From positions 15,970 through 79,969 of the forward strand of contig CAZLCK010000001.1 of NCBI GenBank assembly GCA_964558235.1: a stretch of 64,000 bases of DNA, read 5' to 3'. The stretch's first letter is position 1; each line of letters opens with the position of its first letter. The notes beneath the pieces were generated by a model, which saw only the letters and a list, made by a program, of their open reading frames with translations, did not search any database and had not been told where the DNA came from. Source of the DNA: CAZLCK01 sp964558235. Its GTDB lineage: Bacteria; Actinomycetota; Coriobacteriia; Coriobacteriales; CADBOM01. A program made the translations under genes and the position numbers. Positions 35,241 through 44,129 of the stretch are shown here, one piece after another.

Positions 35241-35408
35241 TTTCGCTCGCTTCAAATAGTTATGTTTTAATCGCGCAATTGCGCTTTATTACATTTCCCT
35301 ATTATTGTCTTACTGGTTTTTGAGCGGTCTATTCGCTCTTTGCTTCCAAGCTGTCATACAAAACTTCGTTTGAGTCGCTGTGGTTGCAATAGTGCTACTT
35401 CGTTTTGC

Positions 35409-37049
35409 TTAGGCGCTGATCTCAGGAATTTGTGGCATAGTAGGCCCAATATCATCTTCTATAACGCCAAGCTCTCCAGTTGCATCTGCATCAGATATAA
35501 CCATCGGTGGCTTAACAACAATAGTTGGAGGAATCTCACCTCGCACAGCTTCCGGTGTCACAATCACTTCTTTTACGTCATCGCGTCCCGGAAGATCAAA
35601 CATTGTATCTAACAATACTCGCTCACAAATTGATCTTAAGCCTCTAGCTCCAATACCGTGCGTCATTGCCTCATGAGCAATCTCATGCAAAGCCTCATCT
35701 GTGAAAATAAGCTCGACACCATCAAATTTAAATAAGCGCTTATACTGCTTAACTAAGGCATTTTTTGGTTCAGTTAAGATCCTTACCAAGCCATCCTCAG
35801 AAAGCTCTTCAATCGGGCAAATCACAGGAATACGCCCAACAAACTCAGGAATCATGCCATAACGCTGTAGATCCTCTGGCAAAACTTCCTTTAAAAGCTC
35901 AGCATTTTCCTCGATACTCGTAGATTTTTCCTCTACAGTAAATCCAATGGAGCCCTTGCCAATTCTGTCAGCAATAATTTTTTCAAGGCCAACAAAAGCT
36001 CCACCCAAAATAAATAGGATATTAGTTGTATCGATGTGAATCAGCTCTTGACGCGGATGTTTTCTTCCACCCTGAGGAGGGACGCTAGCCTCTGTTCCCT
36101 CAACAATCTTAAGCAGTGCCTGTTGTACGCCCTCACCAGAAACATCACGAGTAATCGATACATTTTCCGATTTCTTTGCAATCTTATCGATCTCATCGAT
36201 ATAAATAATTCCGATTTGTGCACGGTCAATATCAAAATCTGCTGCTGTAATGAGCTTAAGCAGAATGCTCTCAACATCCTCACCAACATATCCAGCCTCT
36301 GTTAGAGCAGTTGCATCAGCGATTGCAAATGGAACTTTCAAAATCTTTGCAAGAGTTTGTGCAAGAAGAGTCTTACCACATCCAGTTGGCCCTAAAAGCA
36401 AGATATTACTCTTTGCTAGCTCAACATCGGTTTGGTTTTGATCTTCCATGCCAATACGCTTGTAGTGGTTATAGACTGCAACAGAAAGCGTACGCTTTGC
36501 AGACTCCTGTCCAATAACGTAGCGAGAAAGCTCATCATAGAGCTGCTGCGGCGTAGGTAGATTTTGCAAAATCTCACCCTGAATAAGCCCGAAATTACCC
36601 TCATCATAATTGTCATTGGAAACTTCTTGAGCCATCTGGTCGGACAAGTGCTGTTCTTGGTATACATCCTCTGAAAATTGCCATCTTTGTGCCCTCTTAT
36701 CGAGAGAAAAAAGTCTTTGTTTAGCACTTGCCTGACGAAGTGAATCTAGACCCGTATTTGGATCTGTGTCCTCAATATGATCGAAACCTGGCGGAACACT
36801 ATAGCCATAGTCCACCATATCGAGGCAAAGCCTTAAGCAATCGTCACAAATCAACAAGTTCTGATTACCGACGAGCTGATACACCTCATCACGAGATCTA
36901 CCGCAAAATGCGCATCTTAATATGTCTTCGTTCGATCCATTTTTAGAACCATGGCTACCTTGAAAACTACTTTTATTGCCGCGGCCAGAGGATGAATCAA
37001 ACGAATTTCCATTGTTATCGCCTGGATATTCAGTATGGTCATCGGACAT
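35409..37049 (-). CDS. clpX: ClpX ATP-dependent unfoldase with long linker
   Basis: AAA+ unfoldase that feeds ClpP, 546 residues against about 420 in most bacteria. A disordered Asn/Ser/Gly-rich N-terminus (1-40), zinc site C46, C49, C68, C71, then an extra-long linker (about 80-165), then Walker A GPTGCGKT (220-227), IYIDEIDKIA, and the C-terminal ClpP-contact region. The added length lies in the N-terminal tail and the linker. Third gene of tig-clpP-clpX on the minus strand, after a strong hairpin. Confidence 0.96.
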   Translation of the reverse strand: MSDDHTEYPGDNNGNSFDSSSGRGNKSSFQGSHGSKNGSNEDILRCAFCGRSRDEVYQLVGNQNLLICDDCLRLCLDMVDYGYSVPPGFDHIEDTDPNTGLDSLRQASAKQRLFSLDKRAQRWQFSEDVYQEQHLSDQMAQEVSNDNYDEGNFGLIQGEILQNLPTPQQLYDELSRYVIGQESAKRTLSVAVYNHYKRIGMEDQNQTDVELAKSNILLLGPTGCGKTLLAQTLAKILKVPFAIADATALTEAGYVGEDVESILLKLITAADFDIDRAQIGIIYIDEIDKIAKKSENVSITRDVSGEGVQQALLKIVEGTEASVPPQGGRKHPRQELIHIDTTNILFILGGAFVGLEKIIADRIGKGSIGFTVEEKSTSIEENAELLKEVLPEDLQRYGMIPEFVGRIPVICPIEELSEDGLVRILTEPKNALVKQYKRLFKFDGVELIFTDEALHEIAHEAMTHGIGARGLRSICERVLLDTMFDLPGRDDVKEVIVTPEAVRGEIPPTIVVKPPMVISDADATGELGVIEDDIGPTMPQIPEISA

Positions 37050-37074
37050 ATTTAAATCCCGCCTTCATAAGCAT

Positions 37075-37116
37075 CAAGCCTTCTGTGGTCTCTCAAAATT
37101 ACCACAAAAAGGCTTG
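37075..37116 (-). terminator. Strong hairpin between clpP and clpX
   Basis: Arms CAAGCCTTCTGTGGT and ACCACAAAAAGGCTTG, complementary with one bulge, in the 100-base clpP-clpX spacer. No T tract follows, so it is more likely an mRNA processing or attenuation structure than a full terminator. Confidence 0.6.
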
Positions 37117-37149
37117 AGCAATTACTACAAAAACAAAACTAAAAAATCT

Positions 37150-37767
37150 TTATTCTGCAGTTTCACTATTGGTCTCGATAACCTTATCAACAAGACCATA
37201 TTCCATAGCTTCTTGCGCAGACATAAAGTTATCACGCTCAGTGTCTGCCTGGATCTTCTCGATAGATTGGCCTGTATGCTTTGCCAATATCCCATTCATG
37301 CGCTCACGAACATACAAGATCTCGCGTGCTGCAATCTCGATCTCGGTCTGCTGTCCTTGAGCTCCACCACTTGGCTGATGGATCATAACTCTGGAATTTG
37401 GAAGAGCATATCTTTTACCCTTAGCTCCAGCAGCGAGCAAAACCGATGCCATAGATGCGCATTGACCAATGCAGATTGTAGAGACATCTGGCTTAATAAA
37501 TTGCATAGTGTCATAGATTGCAAGACCCGATGTAATAACTCCACCAGGCGAATTGATATAAAGAGAAATATCCTTATCGCTGTTGACGCTTTCTAGGTGC
37601 AAAAGCTGAGCTACAACAGAATTTGCAACATGATCATCGATCGCCTCACCCAAAAAGACGATTCTTTCGTTTAGTAGTCGTGAATAGATGTCGAAGCTAC
37701 GCTCGCCTCTGGGTGACTCCTCAATAACATAGGGGATTAGTGCATCGCGACTCCTGTAATCTATCAT
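37150..37767 (-). CDS. clpP: ClpP protease subunit
   Basis: Serine protease subunit of the Clp machine, 205 residues. Catalytic Ser in GQCASMASVLLAAG, His in NSRVMIHQPSGG, and the DNFMSAQEAMEYGLVDKV segment with the Asp region. The N-terminus starts MIDYRSRDALIPYVIE. ATG 37767 with AAAGGGAG upstream. It lies 59 bases after tig and before clpX, the standard order. Confidence 0.97.
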   Translation of the reverse strand: MIDYRSRDALIPYVIEESPRGERSFDIYSRLLNERIVFLGEAIDDHVANSVVAQLLHLESVNSDKDISLYINSPGGVITSGLAIYDTMQFIKPDVSTICIGQCASMASVLLAAGAKGKRYALPNSRVMIHQPSGGAQGQQTEIEIAAREILYVRERMNGILAKHTGQSIEKIQADTERDNFMSAQEAMEYGLVDKVIETNSETAE

Positions 37768-37826
37768 TTCTAATTCATCTCCCTTTAAAACCTACTAATC
37801 ATTTACGCTCGATGCTATTTCAACGC

Positions 37827-39431
37827 TTACTCTTCTTCAGACTCTTCTTTCTTTGCCTTTGTAGATTTAGCAGCCTTAGATGTCTTTTTCTCATCAGACT
37901 TCTCAGAACTCTTCTTTGTGGTGCTCTTTGTGCTCTTGGTGCTCTTAGAAGTTTCATCTTTTGTGGAGCTCTTCTTAGCACTTGTAGACTTCTTAGTAGA
38001 AGATTTCTTCTCTTCAGCCTTCTTTTCGTCTTTGTCGTCGGCCTTCTTTTTGCTCTTCTCTTTAGTCTTATCCTTATCGGCTTTCTCGTCGGCCTTATCC
38101 TTACCAGCCTCTTTATCTTTTTCAGTAGACTTGTTTGGATCTACAAAGGTTACCTTTGCGTTCTCATAGAGCCACTTAGCTGCTTTATCGCGGCGAATCT
38201 CCTCGCGCAAAGTTGCCATTCTATGTTCTTGTTCCCACTGCTTGCGAGTAGCAGCTGGATCATCAAGATTAGACTCTTTAAAAGCTGTATCTATATCCTC
38301 TTCAGTCACATCACAACCAAGAGCCTTAGCAAGTGCATCTAAAGCCATGTCCTGCTTTGCTAGCATCTTGCCCTGCTCCTCTATATCCTTCATAAAGTCC
38401 TCGGCCTTATGACCGGTAAACATCAGATATTGATCGAGAGTAATTCCTTGTGCTTCTAAGTTTGCATAGAGATTGCGCAATGCTTTATTCTGGCACTCTC
38501 GGATAACCTCTTCAGTTGGCTCTCCCTCAAGACGCTCAGCTAAAACCTCTAAACATTCGATCGACTTATTACGATCGATCCTCGACTCCTTCTCAGCGGC
38601 AATGCTCTCGCCAACCTGCTTACGAAGCCCTGCGACATCCTCTGCATCACTTGTGTTCTTGACCCACTCATCTGTAAGCTCAGGCATCTTCTTTTCGGTT
38701 ATCTCAAGAACTGTGAGCTTGCAGGTGATCTGCACTAGTGGATATTCCTGCTCGAGTCCAAGTTCCGAGCTTGGAAGATCAACCGTTGTGGTCTGCGCTA
38801 TCTTGGTTCCAACTAGCGCCTTGTCAAGATCGGTCATGTTCTCGCCAGTTGCAATAACATGAGTTGTCTTCTCTTCCTTGCCCTCCTCAATCTCTTTGCC
38901 ATTGATCTCGCAGGTGCGCGAATAAGAGACGATATCATCCTCTTGAACTGGTCTATCATCAACGCTCTCAAGGTCGATATAGTAACTGCGCAAAAGATCG
39001 ATCTGTGCGTCAATCTCCTCATCAGTTGCAACAGGAGAAGGAAGTTCAACCTCAACTGGGTCTATCGAACTCAAAGAAAGCTCTGGCTTAATAACAATTG
39101 TGAATGAGTAAGTGTAATCCTTGCCATTCTCAACAATAGCGTCATCTGTATCATATTCATAATCACGAAGAGCGATAAAATCTGCATCATCAACCGCTGC
39201 AGGAGAATACTCCTCGATAAGATTCGCCGTCGCCATAGAGGTGAAATACTCAGCCCCAAAATTGTGTTCTAGAACGGTCTTTGGAGCCTTGCCTTTTCTA
39301 AAACCGGGAATGCGAGTATTTTTATTAACTTGCTTGTAAACAGCATCGATAGCCTCATCGACAGTCTTAGCATCTATTGTTATTTCAAACTTAACCTTGT
39401 TGTCCTCTAAACGCTCGGTTTTAGTATTCAA
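37827..39431 (-). CDS. tig: Trigger factor with Lys/Ser-rich C-terminal tail
   Basis: Ribosome-bound chaperone and prolyl isomerase, 534 residues. The N-terminal ribosome-binding domain includes the signature GFRKGKAP; a PPIase domain (about 150-250) and the helical C-domain follow. From about residue 432 there is a 100-residue tail made almost only of Lys, Ser, Thr, Glu, Asp and Ala, absent in typical trigger factor. The start is TTG at 39431, from where family homology begins; AAGGA is rather far upstream. Confidence 0.93.
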   Translation of the reverse strand: MNTKTERLEDNKVKFEITIDAKTVDEAIDAVYKQVNKNTRIPGFRKGKAPKTVLEHNFGAEYFTSMATANLIEEYSPAAVDDADFIALRDYEYDTDDAIVENGKDYTYSFTIVIKPELSLSSIDPVEVELPSPVATDEEIDAQIDLLRSYYIDLESVDDRPVQEDDIVSYSRTCEINGKEIEEGKEEKTTHVIATGENMTDLDKALVGTKIAQTTTVDLPSSELGLEQEYPLVQITCKLTVLEITEKKMPELTDEWVKNTSDAEDVAGLRKQVGESIAAEKESRIDRNKSIECLEVLAERLEGEPTEEVIRECQNKALRNLYANLEAQGITLDQYLMFTGHKAEDFMKDIEEQGKMLAKQDMALDALAKALGCDVTEEDIDTAFKESNLDDPAATRKQWEQEHRMATLREEIRRDKAAKWLYENAKVTFVDPNKSTEKDKEAGKDKADEKADKDKTKEKSKKKADDKDEKKAEEKKSSTKKSTSAKKSSTKDETSKSTKSTKSTTKKSSEKSDEKKTSKAAKSTKAKKEESEEE

Positions 39432-39546
39432 CTTTAACCAACTTTCCTTAACTTCTCTTTGCCACCATTGTGACCTATTTTTAGACTACGGATAAACTTA
39501 AGTCAATATACACCAACACACGCACTTTGATACTGAAAAGTATGAC

Positions 39547-41220
39547 TCACACACCATTGCAAATGTCTCTACGGTATTTTCTTATCATCTCCAATGTTGC
39601 ATAAGTCTTATCTAGGTTAACCCCAAAGGCCCGCTCAATCTCCTTAAAGATAGGAGGCTGATAGCTAATGTTGTAGATATCTTGCCCAATGTTTTTACAC
39701 GATGCACCAGTTAGCGCGGCCTTGATATCAGCAATTGAACACTTTTTATCGAGCATTCTTTCGAGCTTACACTCCAATACCATAGATATGTAAGAAACTA
39801 AGAAATATGCCTGAACATCTTTATATGTCCAAAGCGACTCTGGCATACCCTCTATATCTGGATCTGGAACAGAGAAAGTCCTGACAATTTTTTGTAGCTC
39901 ATGGTAGCGTTTGATAATTACCGAATCTGGAATATCAAGCTCGGTCGTAACAAGAGCATAGTAACCATCTAGTGCAAGATCACGCTGATAAGATTCTGCA
40001 TCAAAGGTAAAGAAGTTCTGTTCGATTGGGGCTTCATCTGGAATCTCCGTTGTATCGTGAACACTAATGTATCGCTCGATATCGGAGGAAGTATCAAAGC
40101 CATAACTCTCCTGGTTGGACAAAAAGTCGATGATCGAGGTATCTCTGCGCTGTTTCATCTTTGCAGCGTTATGCGAGGTCCACATCACAATAGCTTTTTC
40201 TGGAATTGAGGTATCTCCAACTGTATGATCTGCTTGAAAAGTCTTGTACTTAAACGTGCCGGCCTTGTTCCACTTATATCCCTTCTCATCAAGAATAATC
40301 TCTTGAATAGAAGCTCTCGAACCCTTGACGTTGCGTCCGACGACATATCCATTGCCAGATTCATAAAGAGTAGCAAGTGCATGATTTGAACTAAACCCAC
40401 GATCAGCTGTGATAACGATCTTTTTCAGAGAGTGCTTTTTCTTTAGTTTGTTGATCTCGTCTAAAAACGTATCTACGTTTGATTGTCCTTGAGGAAATAC
40501 AACGCAAGCGATTGGATTTCTAAAACGGTCGAATAAAAATCCAACTTGCACCAATATCATCGAATCGACACCGTTAGAAAAACGTTCACTTGAAACGTTT
40601 TTCTTAGTATCAGCATTAAAGTAGTAGCTAGTTATATCAAGGGAAGCAACCTTGTCATCGCACTCGTATCCTTTGTTTGCAATACGATAGATATGCCTTT
40701 GTAAATCGGGCTGAATATCATTTAACAAACTAATAGTCTCAAGGCTTGGTGTTGGCTCAAAATCCGGATTTTCAAATACTGGATCTGGAATGTTAGACGC
40801 CTTTGACATAGGTAGTGAAACAAAAAACTCTCTAATTGAGTAGTACTTAAGCGCAGCAACGATCTTCTTTACCTTTTGCGAATCGCCGATCTTTCGCTCT
40901 AAAAAAGGCTCGATCTTAAGAGAGTCAAATAGAGCTTCGATAAAGAAATAGCCGTAATTGACTACGGTTGATGTCTTTGAATTTGGAAGATTAAAATTTA
41001 TCGTTAGCTCACATTTTTTAGACAAAGACTCGCCAGTCATGCGCTTGGCCTCTTCCTTTAGCTTTTCAATCGCATCGGGATCTTGAGCCACAAGCTCAGA
41101 TAACTCACCACATTTTTTGACTATGCGTTGCCTAATTTTTTGATTTTCATCGCGATAGCTCTCGACAATATAGACAAGCTCACGCTTGGTGGTTTTAGAG
41201 CGCTTTATGACAACAAACAT
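39547..41220 (-). mobile_element. IS1634-type (IS4-group) DDE transposase
   Basis: Complete transposase of 557 residues. The N-terminus MFVVIKRSKTTKRELVYIVE and segments VASLDITSYYF, VVFPQGQSNVDTFLDEI, KIVITADRGFSS (catalytic Asp) and a late Glu in LDGYYALVTTE match the IS1634 family. No frameshift or internal stop is seen, so it may be active. I could not find terminal inverted repeats or a target-site duplication by eye; only CGGATAAA is shared in inverted orientation by both flanks. It sits between tig and a phosphoesterase gene. Confidence 0.88.
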
Positions 41221-41379
41221 CTACAGCTCCTTATATGCAAAATATCCGCTTTATCCGCTCTACTAAGAAGAGTGCTAGCGATTAGAGTACCAGAACTCAT
41301 TGATATAAGTCGTACGGGATTGGTGAAATGCGTTTTTAACACGCTGAACGAAAGGCTCCATTTTTATGAAGAATATATT

Positions 41380-41409
41380 CGGTCATTGTGCATACGGTCA
41401 TTGTGCAGG
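41380..41409. repeat. 15-bp tandem repeat at the phosphoesterase 3' end
   Basis: CGGTCATTGTGCA occurs at 41380-41392 and 41395-41407. The second copy contains the TGA stop of the minus-strand phosphoesterase. It may be a slippage product or a trace of the neighbouring insertion sequence. Confidence 0.75.
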
Positions 41410-41928
41410 CAATAAGACATGCTCGAAATTTCCGTCGGAATAGATGCCAAAGCTATTTGAACCATCTTTTGGAATTCCGACACTACCTGGATTAAAAAGC
41501 CTTACAGTATCGGATTTTGGGCAAAACCCGTTGAACTTAATATGCGTATGTCCTTGGATAAAGAGACTATTTTCTGTTAGACCCGCCGGTAAATTATCGG
41601 ATGCAAAAATATGTCCATGAGTACAAAAGAGCTGTCTAGAAGCATCGAACAAGATTATATAGTCACTCATGCATGGAAAGTCGAGTACCATCTGATCAAC
41701 CTCGGCCTCGCAATTTCCTCTAACAGCTATTATCTCCTTAGAGATAGAATTGAGCATCTCGATGACTTTTTTTGGAGCGTAGTCGTTTGGTAGATCGTTT
41801 CTTGGCCCGTGATAGAGCAGATCACCTAATAGTAAGACACGGTCTGGTTGAATCTCTTCAATTGCATCCATCAACTGCTTGCATCTTAGAGCTGCTCCAT
41901 GTATGTCGGATGCGATCACAAGTTTCAT
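41398..41928 (-). CDS. YfcE/MJ0936-type metallophosphoesterase
   Basis: Small calcineurin-fold phosphodiesterase of 176 residues. All metal motifs are present: SDIHG (D8, H10), LLGDLLYHG, GNCE, CTHGH and GHTH. E. coli YfcE relatives hydrolyse phosphodiesters in vitro; the physiological substrate is unknown. ATG 41928 with AAAAAAGATATG sequence upstream and no strong ribosome site. Single gene between an IS element and a membrane protein gene. Confidence 0.9.
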   Translation of the reverse strand: MKLVIASDIHGAALRCKQLMDAIEEIQPDRVLLLGDLLYHGPRNDLPNDYAPKKVIEMLNSISKEIIAVRGNCEAEVDQMVLDFPCMSDYIILFDASRQLFCTHGHIFASDNLPAGLTENSLFIQGHTHIKFNGFCPKSDTVRLFNPGSVGIPKDGSNSFGIYSDGNFEHVLLPAQ

Positions 41929-41960
41929 ATCTTTTTTTATCCCCTTATTCTTTAAACTTT

Positions 41961-41995
41961 GGCTTCTGTTAACCCATCGTGGATATAACAGAGCC
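41961..41995 (-). terminator. Hairpin after the LRR/YD protein, with conserved loop
   Basis: GGCT-T-CTGTTA and TAACAGAGCC form a stem with one bulge around a loop containing AACCCATCGTGGATA. It lies 15 bases after the stop of the minus-strand gene at 42010. The loop recurs in the tandem repeats at 56219-56364 with different stems. Confidence 0.6.
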
Positions 41996-42009
41996 TAAAC
42001 TTTTTTGTC

Positions 42010-43662
42010 TCACAACTTAGTTACCTGTTCATACGAATTGCCAAACGCAACATCTCTTATGCCATCACTTGAGCTAAATGGATCTGACAAAATCCATGGA
42101 ATATATCTCCAATCTTGCAAAAAACAGATGTCGATTGGATCTCCATTTGCATAGCCAACGTCTTCTAAAACGCTATCCTTTGCCACAAATACACGTTTAT
42201 AAGTGATCTCAGCATAATTTGAGGTTAAATCTTCTAGCCAAGCCGTCGCGTTAACAATATTTTGATTTTCATCGTAGCTAAATTGCATAGAAGTTACCGC
42301 TGGAAAAGCCTCATCATCACTGCTAAAAGGCCATAGATCGCGCAAATAATAGAGAGCCGATCTTTCAACAGTTCGTGTCGCATTATTTAGATTGCCATCT
42401 TCGTCGTAAGTAAAGTTTTCGGTAAAGATCCCATAATCATCCATATCACTTACAATCGAGATACACCTGCCGGCTTCGTCATATGTGATTGTATGAGAGC
42501 GATCCCCGCTTTCAGAGACATAAGACACAAGACGACCTGCCTCATCGTAGGTCAAATTGATAGGATCATCGCACTCAATACGAACTACGAGACCATTGTC
42601 ATCATATGCATAGCTATACGTAGTTGAATCTTCACTATCTTGCGAGGTTATGGTATATGCAGCCACACGATTTTGCTCGTCATAGGTATATGAATAGTCA
42701 ACTCTATTAGCGCTATCAGCTGCTAGCGTAAGCCTTCCTTGCTCATCATAGGTTAATTTCCAAGAAGACGATCCGTCGCTACTCGCAATAACAGCCGATA
42801 CTAGCTTACCCTCTTCGTCATACGTATAGGTTGCATTTCCATATATATCATCTCCACTAAGTGCAATAGCAGTTATCTTATTCGATGCATCATAGGTGAT
42901 ATCTGTTTGCAAGGTGTAATCATAATTTCCACTGCTATCGCCACCCACATTGCAGACATATTGAGTTATGAGCCACTGCTCACTAAGCTGCGTGAATTCA
43001 AGACCAACAACTTGCAAACTCTCATCACAACTTAAGTTTTCTAGAAGCGTATTTGCAGATATATCAACCGTTGTAAGCAGGGTTTGGTCTAAAAGAAGAT
43101 TCTTTATATTTTTACATGGTGAAATATCAAGCGTCTCAACCTGAGAGCCGGTCAAGTCCAAGGTCTCAAGTGATTCTAAACCGCTCAAATCTAAGGTCGA
43201 AATAGAGCTGTCGGTGATGGTTAAAGTATTTAGCGATCCCATAGACGATACATCGACATTTTCAAGCGCCGAACCACTAAGGGTTAGTGTTGCAAGATTA
43301 GGAAATATCTTTAGCTCAGTAACACTTTTTGCGTTATTGATCTCAAGCTCAACGAGATTAGCTGCCTCATCTCTTGTTATCCAGCCATCATTATCTACAT
43401 CTGCAATTCTGACCGCTTGCCTAACAGCGCTATCGGTAAAATTTATAGCGTCGATTTTATAGGGTGAGGTCATGGCTTGAAAGATATAAAACGCACCAAC
43501 AATTGCGACAATCATCAAAGTCACAAGACAAACTATTGCGATATTTTTATGAAAACGCCTCTTGGTAATTGGATTAATTGCACTAGCCGAAACGACTTCA
43601 AATGTAGGAGATTCTTCAACTGAATCTTGGTTCAAAGCGTCGTCATGAATGTCACGACTCAT
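42010..43662 (-). CDS. Membrane-anchored protein with EF-hand, leucine-rich and YD repeats
   Basis: Unrecognised 550-residue protein: cytosolic N-terminus, one membrane segment (about 41-63, NIAIVCLVTLMIVAIVGAFY), then an extracellular part. This starts with an EF-hand/dockerin-like loop DVDNDGWITRDE (88-99), then about five leucine-rich units (about 105-220, e.g. LESLETLDLTGSQVETLDIS), then at least eight YD-type repeats (about 250-440; TYDEQGRL, SYTYDEQNRVAAY, LTYDEAGRLVSY). YD repeats are known from RHS/WapA surface proteins. Start ATG 43662 with GGAGG eight bases upstream. Probably a surface or adhesion protein; no toxin domain is seen. Confidence 0.8.
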   Translation of the reverse strand: MSRDIHDDALNQDSVEESPTFEVVSASAINPITKRRFHKNIAIVCLVTLMIVAIVGAFYIFQAMTSPYKIDAINFTDSAVRQAVRIADVDNDGWITRDEAANLVELEINNAKSVTELKIFPNLATLTLSGSALENVDVSSMGSLNTLTITDSSISTLDLSGLESLETLDLTGSQVETLDISPCKNIKNLLLDQTLLTTVDISANTLLENLSCDESLQVVGLEFTQLSEQWLITQYVCNVGGDSSGNYDYTLQTDITYDASNKITAIALSGDDIYGNATYTYDEEGKLVSAVIASSDGSSSWKLTYDEQGRLTLAADSANRVDYSYTYDEQNRVAAYTITSQDSEDSTTYSYAYDDNGLVVRIECDDPINLTYDEAGRLVSYVSESGDRSHTITYDEAGRCISIVSDMDDYGIFTENFTYDEDGNLNNATRTVERSALYYLRDLWPFSSDDEAFPAVTSMQFSYDENQNIVNATAWLEDLTSNYAEITYKRVFVAKDSVLEDVGYANGDPIDICFLQDWRYIPWILSDPFSSSDGIRDVAFGNSYEQVTKL

Positions 43663-44129
43663 GGCCTCGGCCTCCACTTTCCTTTAGTATTTGTCATCTT
43701 GAATACAGCTCCTACAAAAATTCGGAAATTATTTTGCCATATTTTTTTAAATTGGCATACAGATTCCCTCAACACCCTTTCAGACAAAAAAAGATTGTAA
43801 AAAACGGTATTTTTAAGCGGTTTTGCAATCTGACATAACAAACTTGCACGTTTATTGAGATAATCCGCCATTTGCTGTATTCGTCAGTGCTGCCAAAAAC
43901 ACCCCAGGAACTTAGAGAATATGCCAATAGTCGTAATCTTTTTTGGCCTTATACTTATGCTGAGAATGCGTGACTTGTCACCAACCAAAACGTACAAATC
44001 CAAAGATATTGTGTTTAGTGCAACACTTGCTGATCAGAGTTTTCGATTTAGTAATTTTTGTATTTGTGTGAGGGTGTGAGATTAAGAGCACGCAACCCAA
44101 GTTTTCTTAGACCAAAGAAAGAGGGAATG
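43663..44129. other. 467-base divergent spacer upstream of the Mo-enzyme operon
   Basis: Non-coding in appearance; it must contain promoters for both neighbours. GTGTT/AACAC arms occur near 44010. No convincing -35/-10 pair or recognisable ModE box was found. Confidence 0.5.

Noticed and set aside
35241..35408. T-box leader upstream of valS
   Set aside because: No T-box core sequence or terminator/antiterminator pair is visible in the 168 bases.
36976..37596. Plus-strand 206-codon frame over clpX/clpP
   Set aside because: Shadow of two certain genes; no homology pattern.
37740..38342. Plus-strand 200-codon frame opposite tig/clpP, Leu/Phe-rich
   Set aside because: It is the complement of the Lys/Ser/Glu tail of trigger factor, without a ribosome site or family character.
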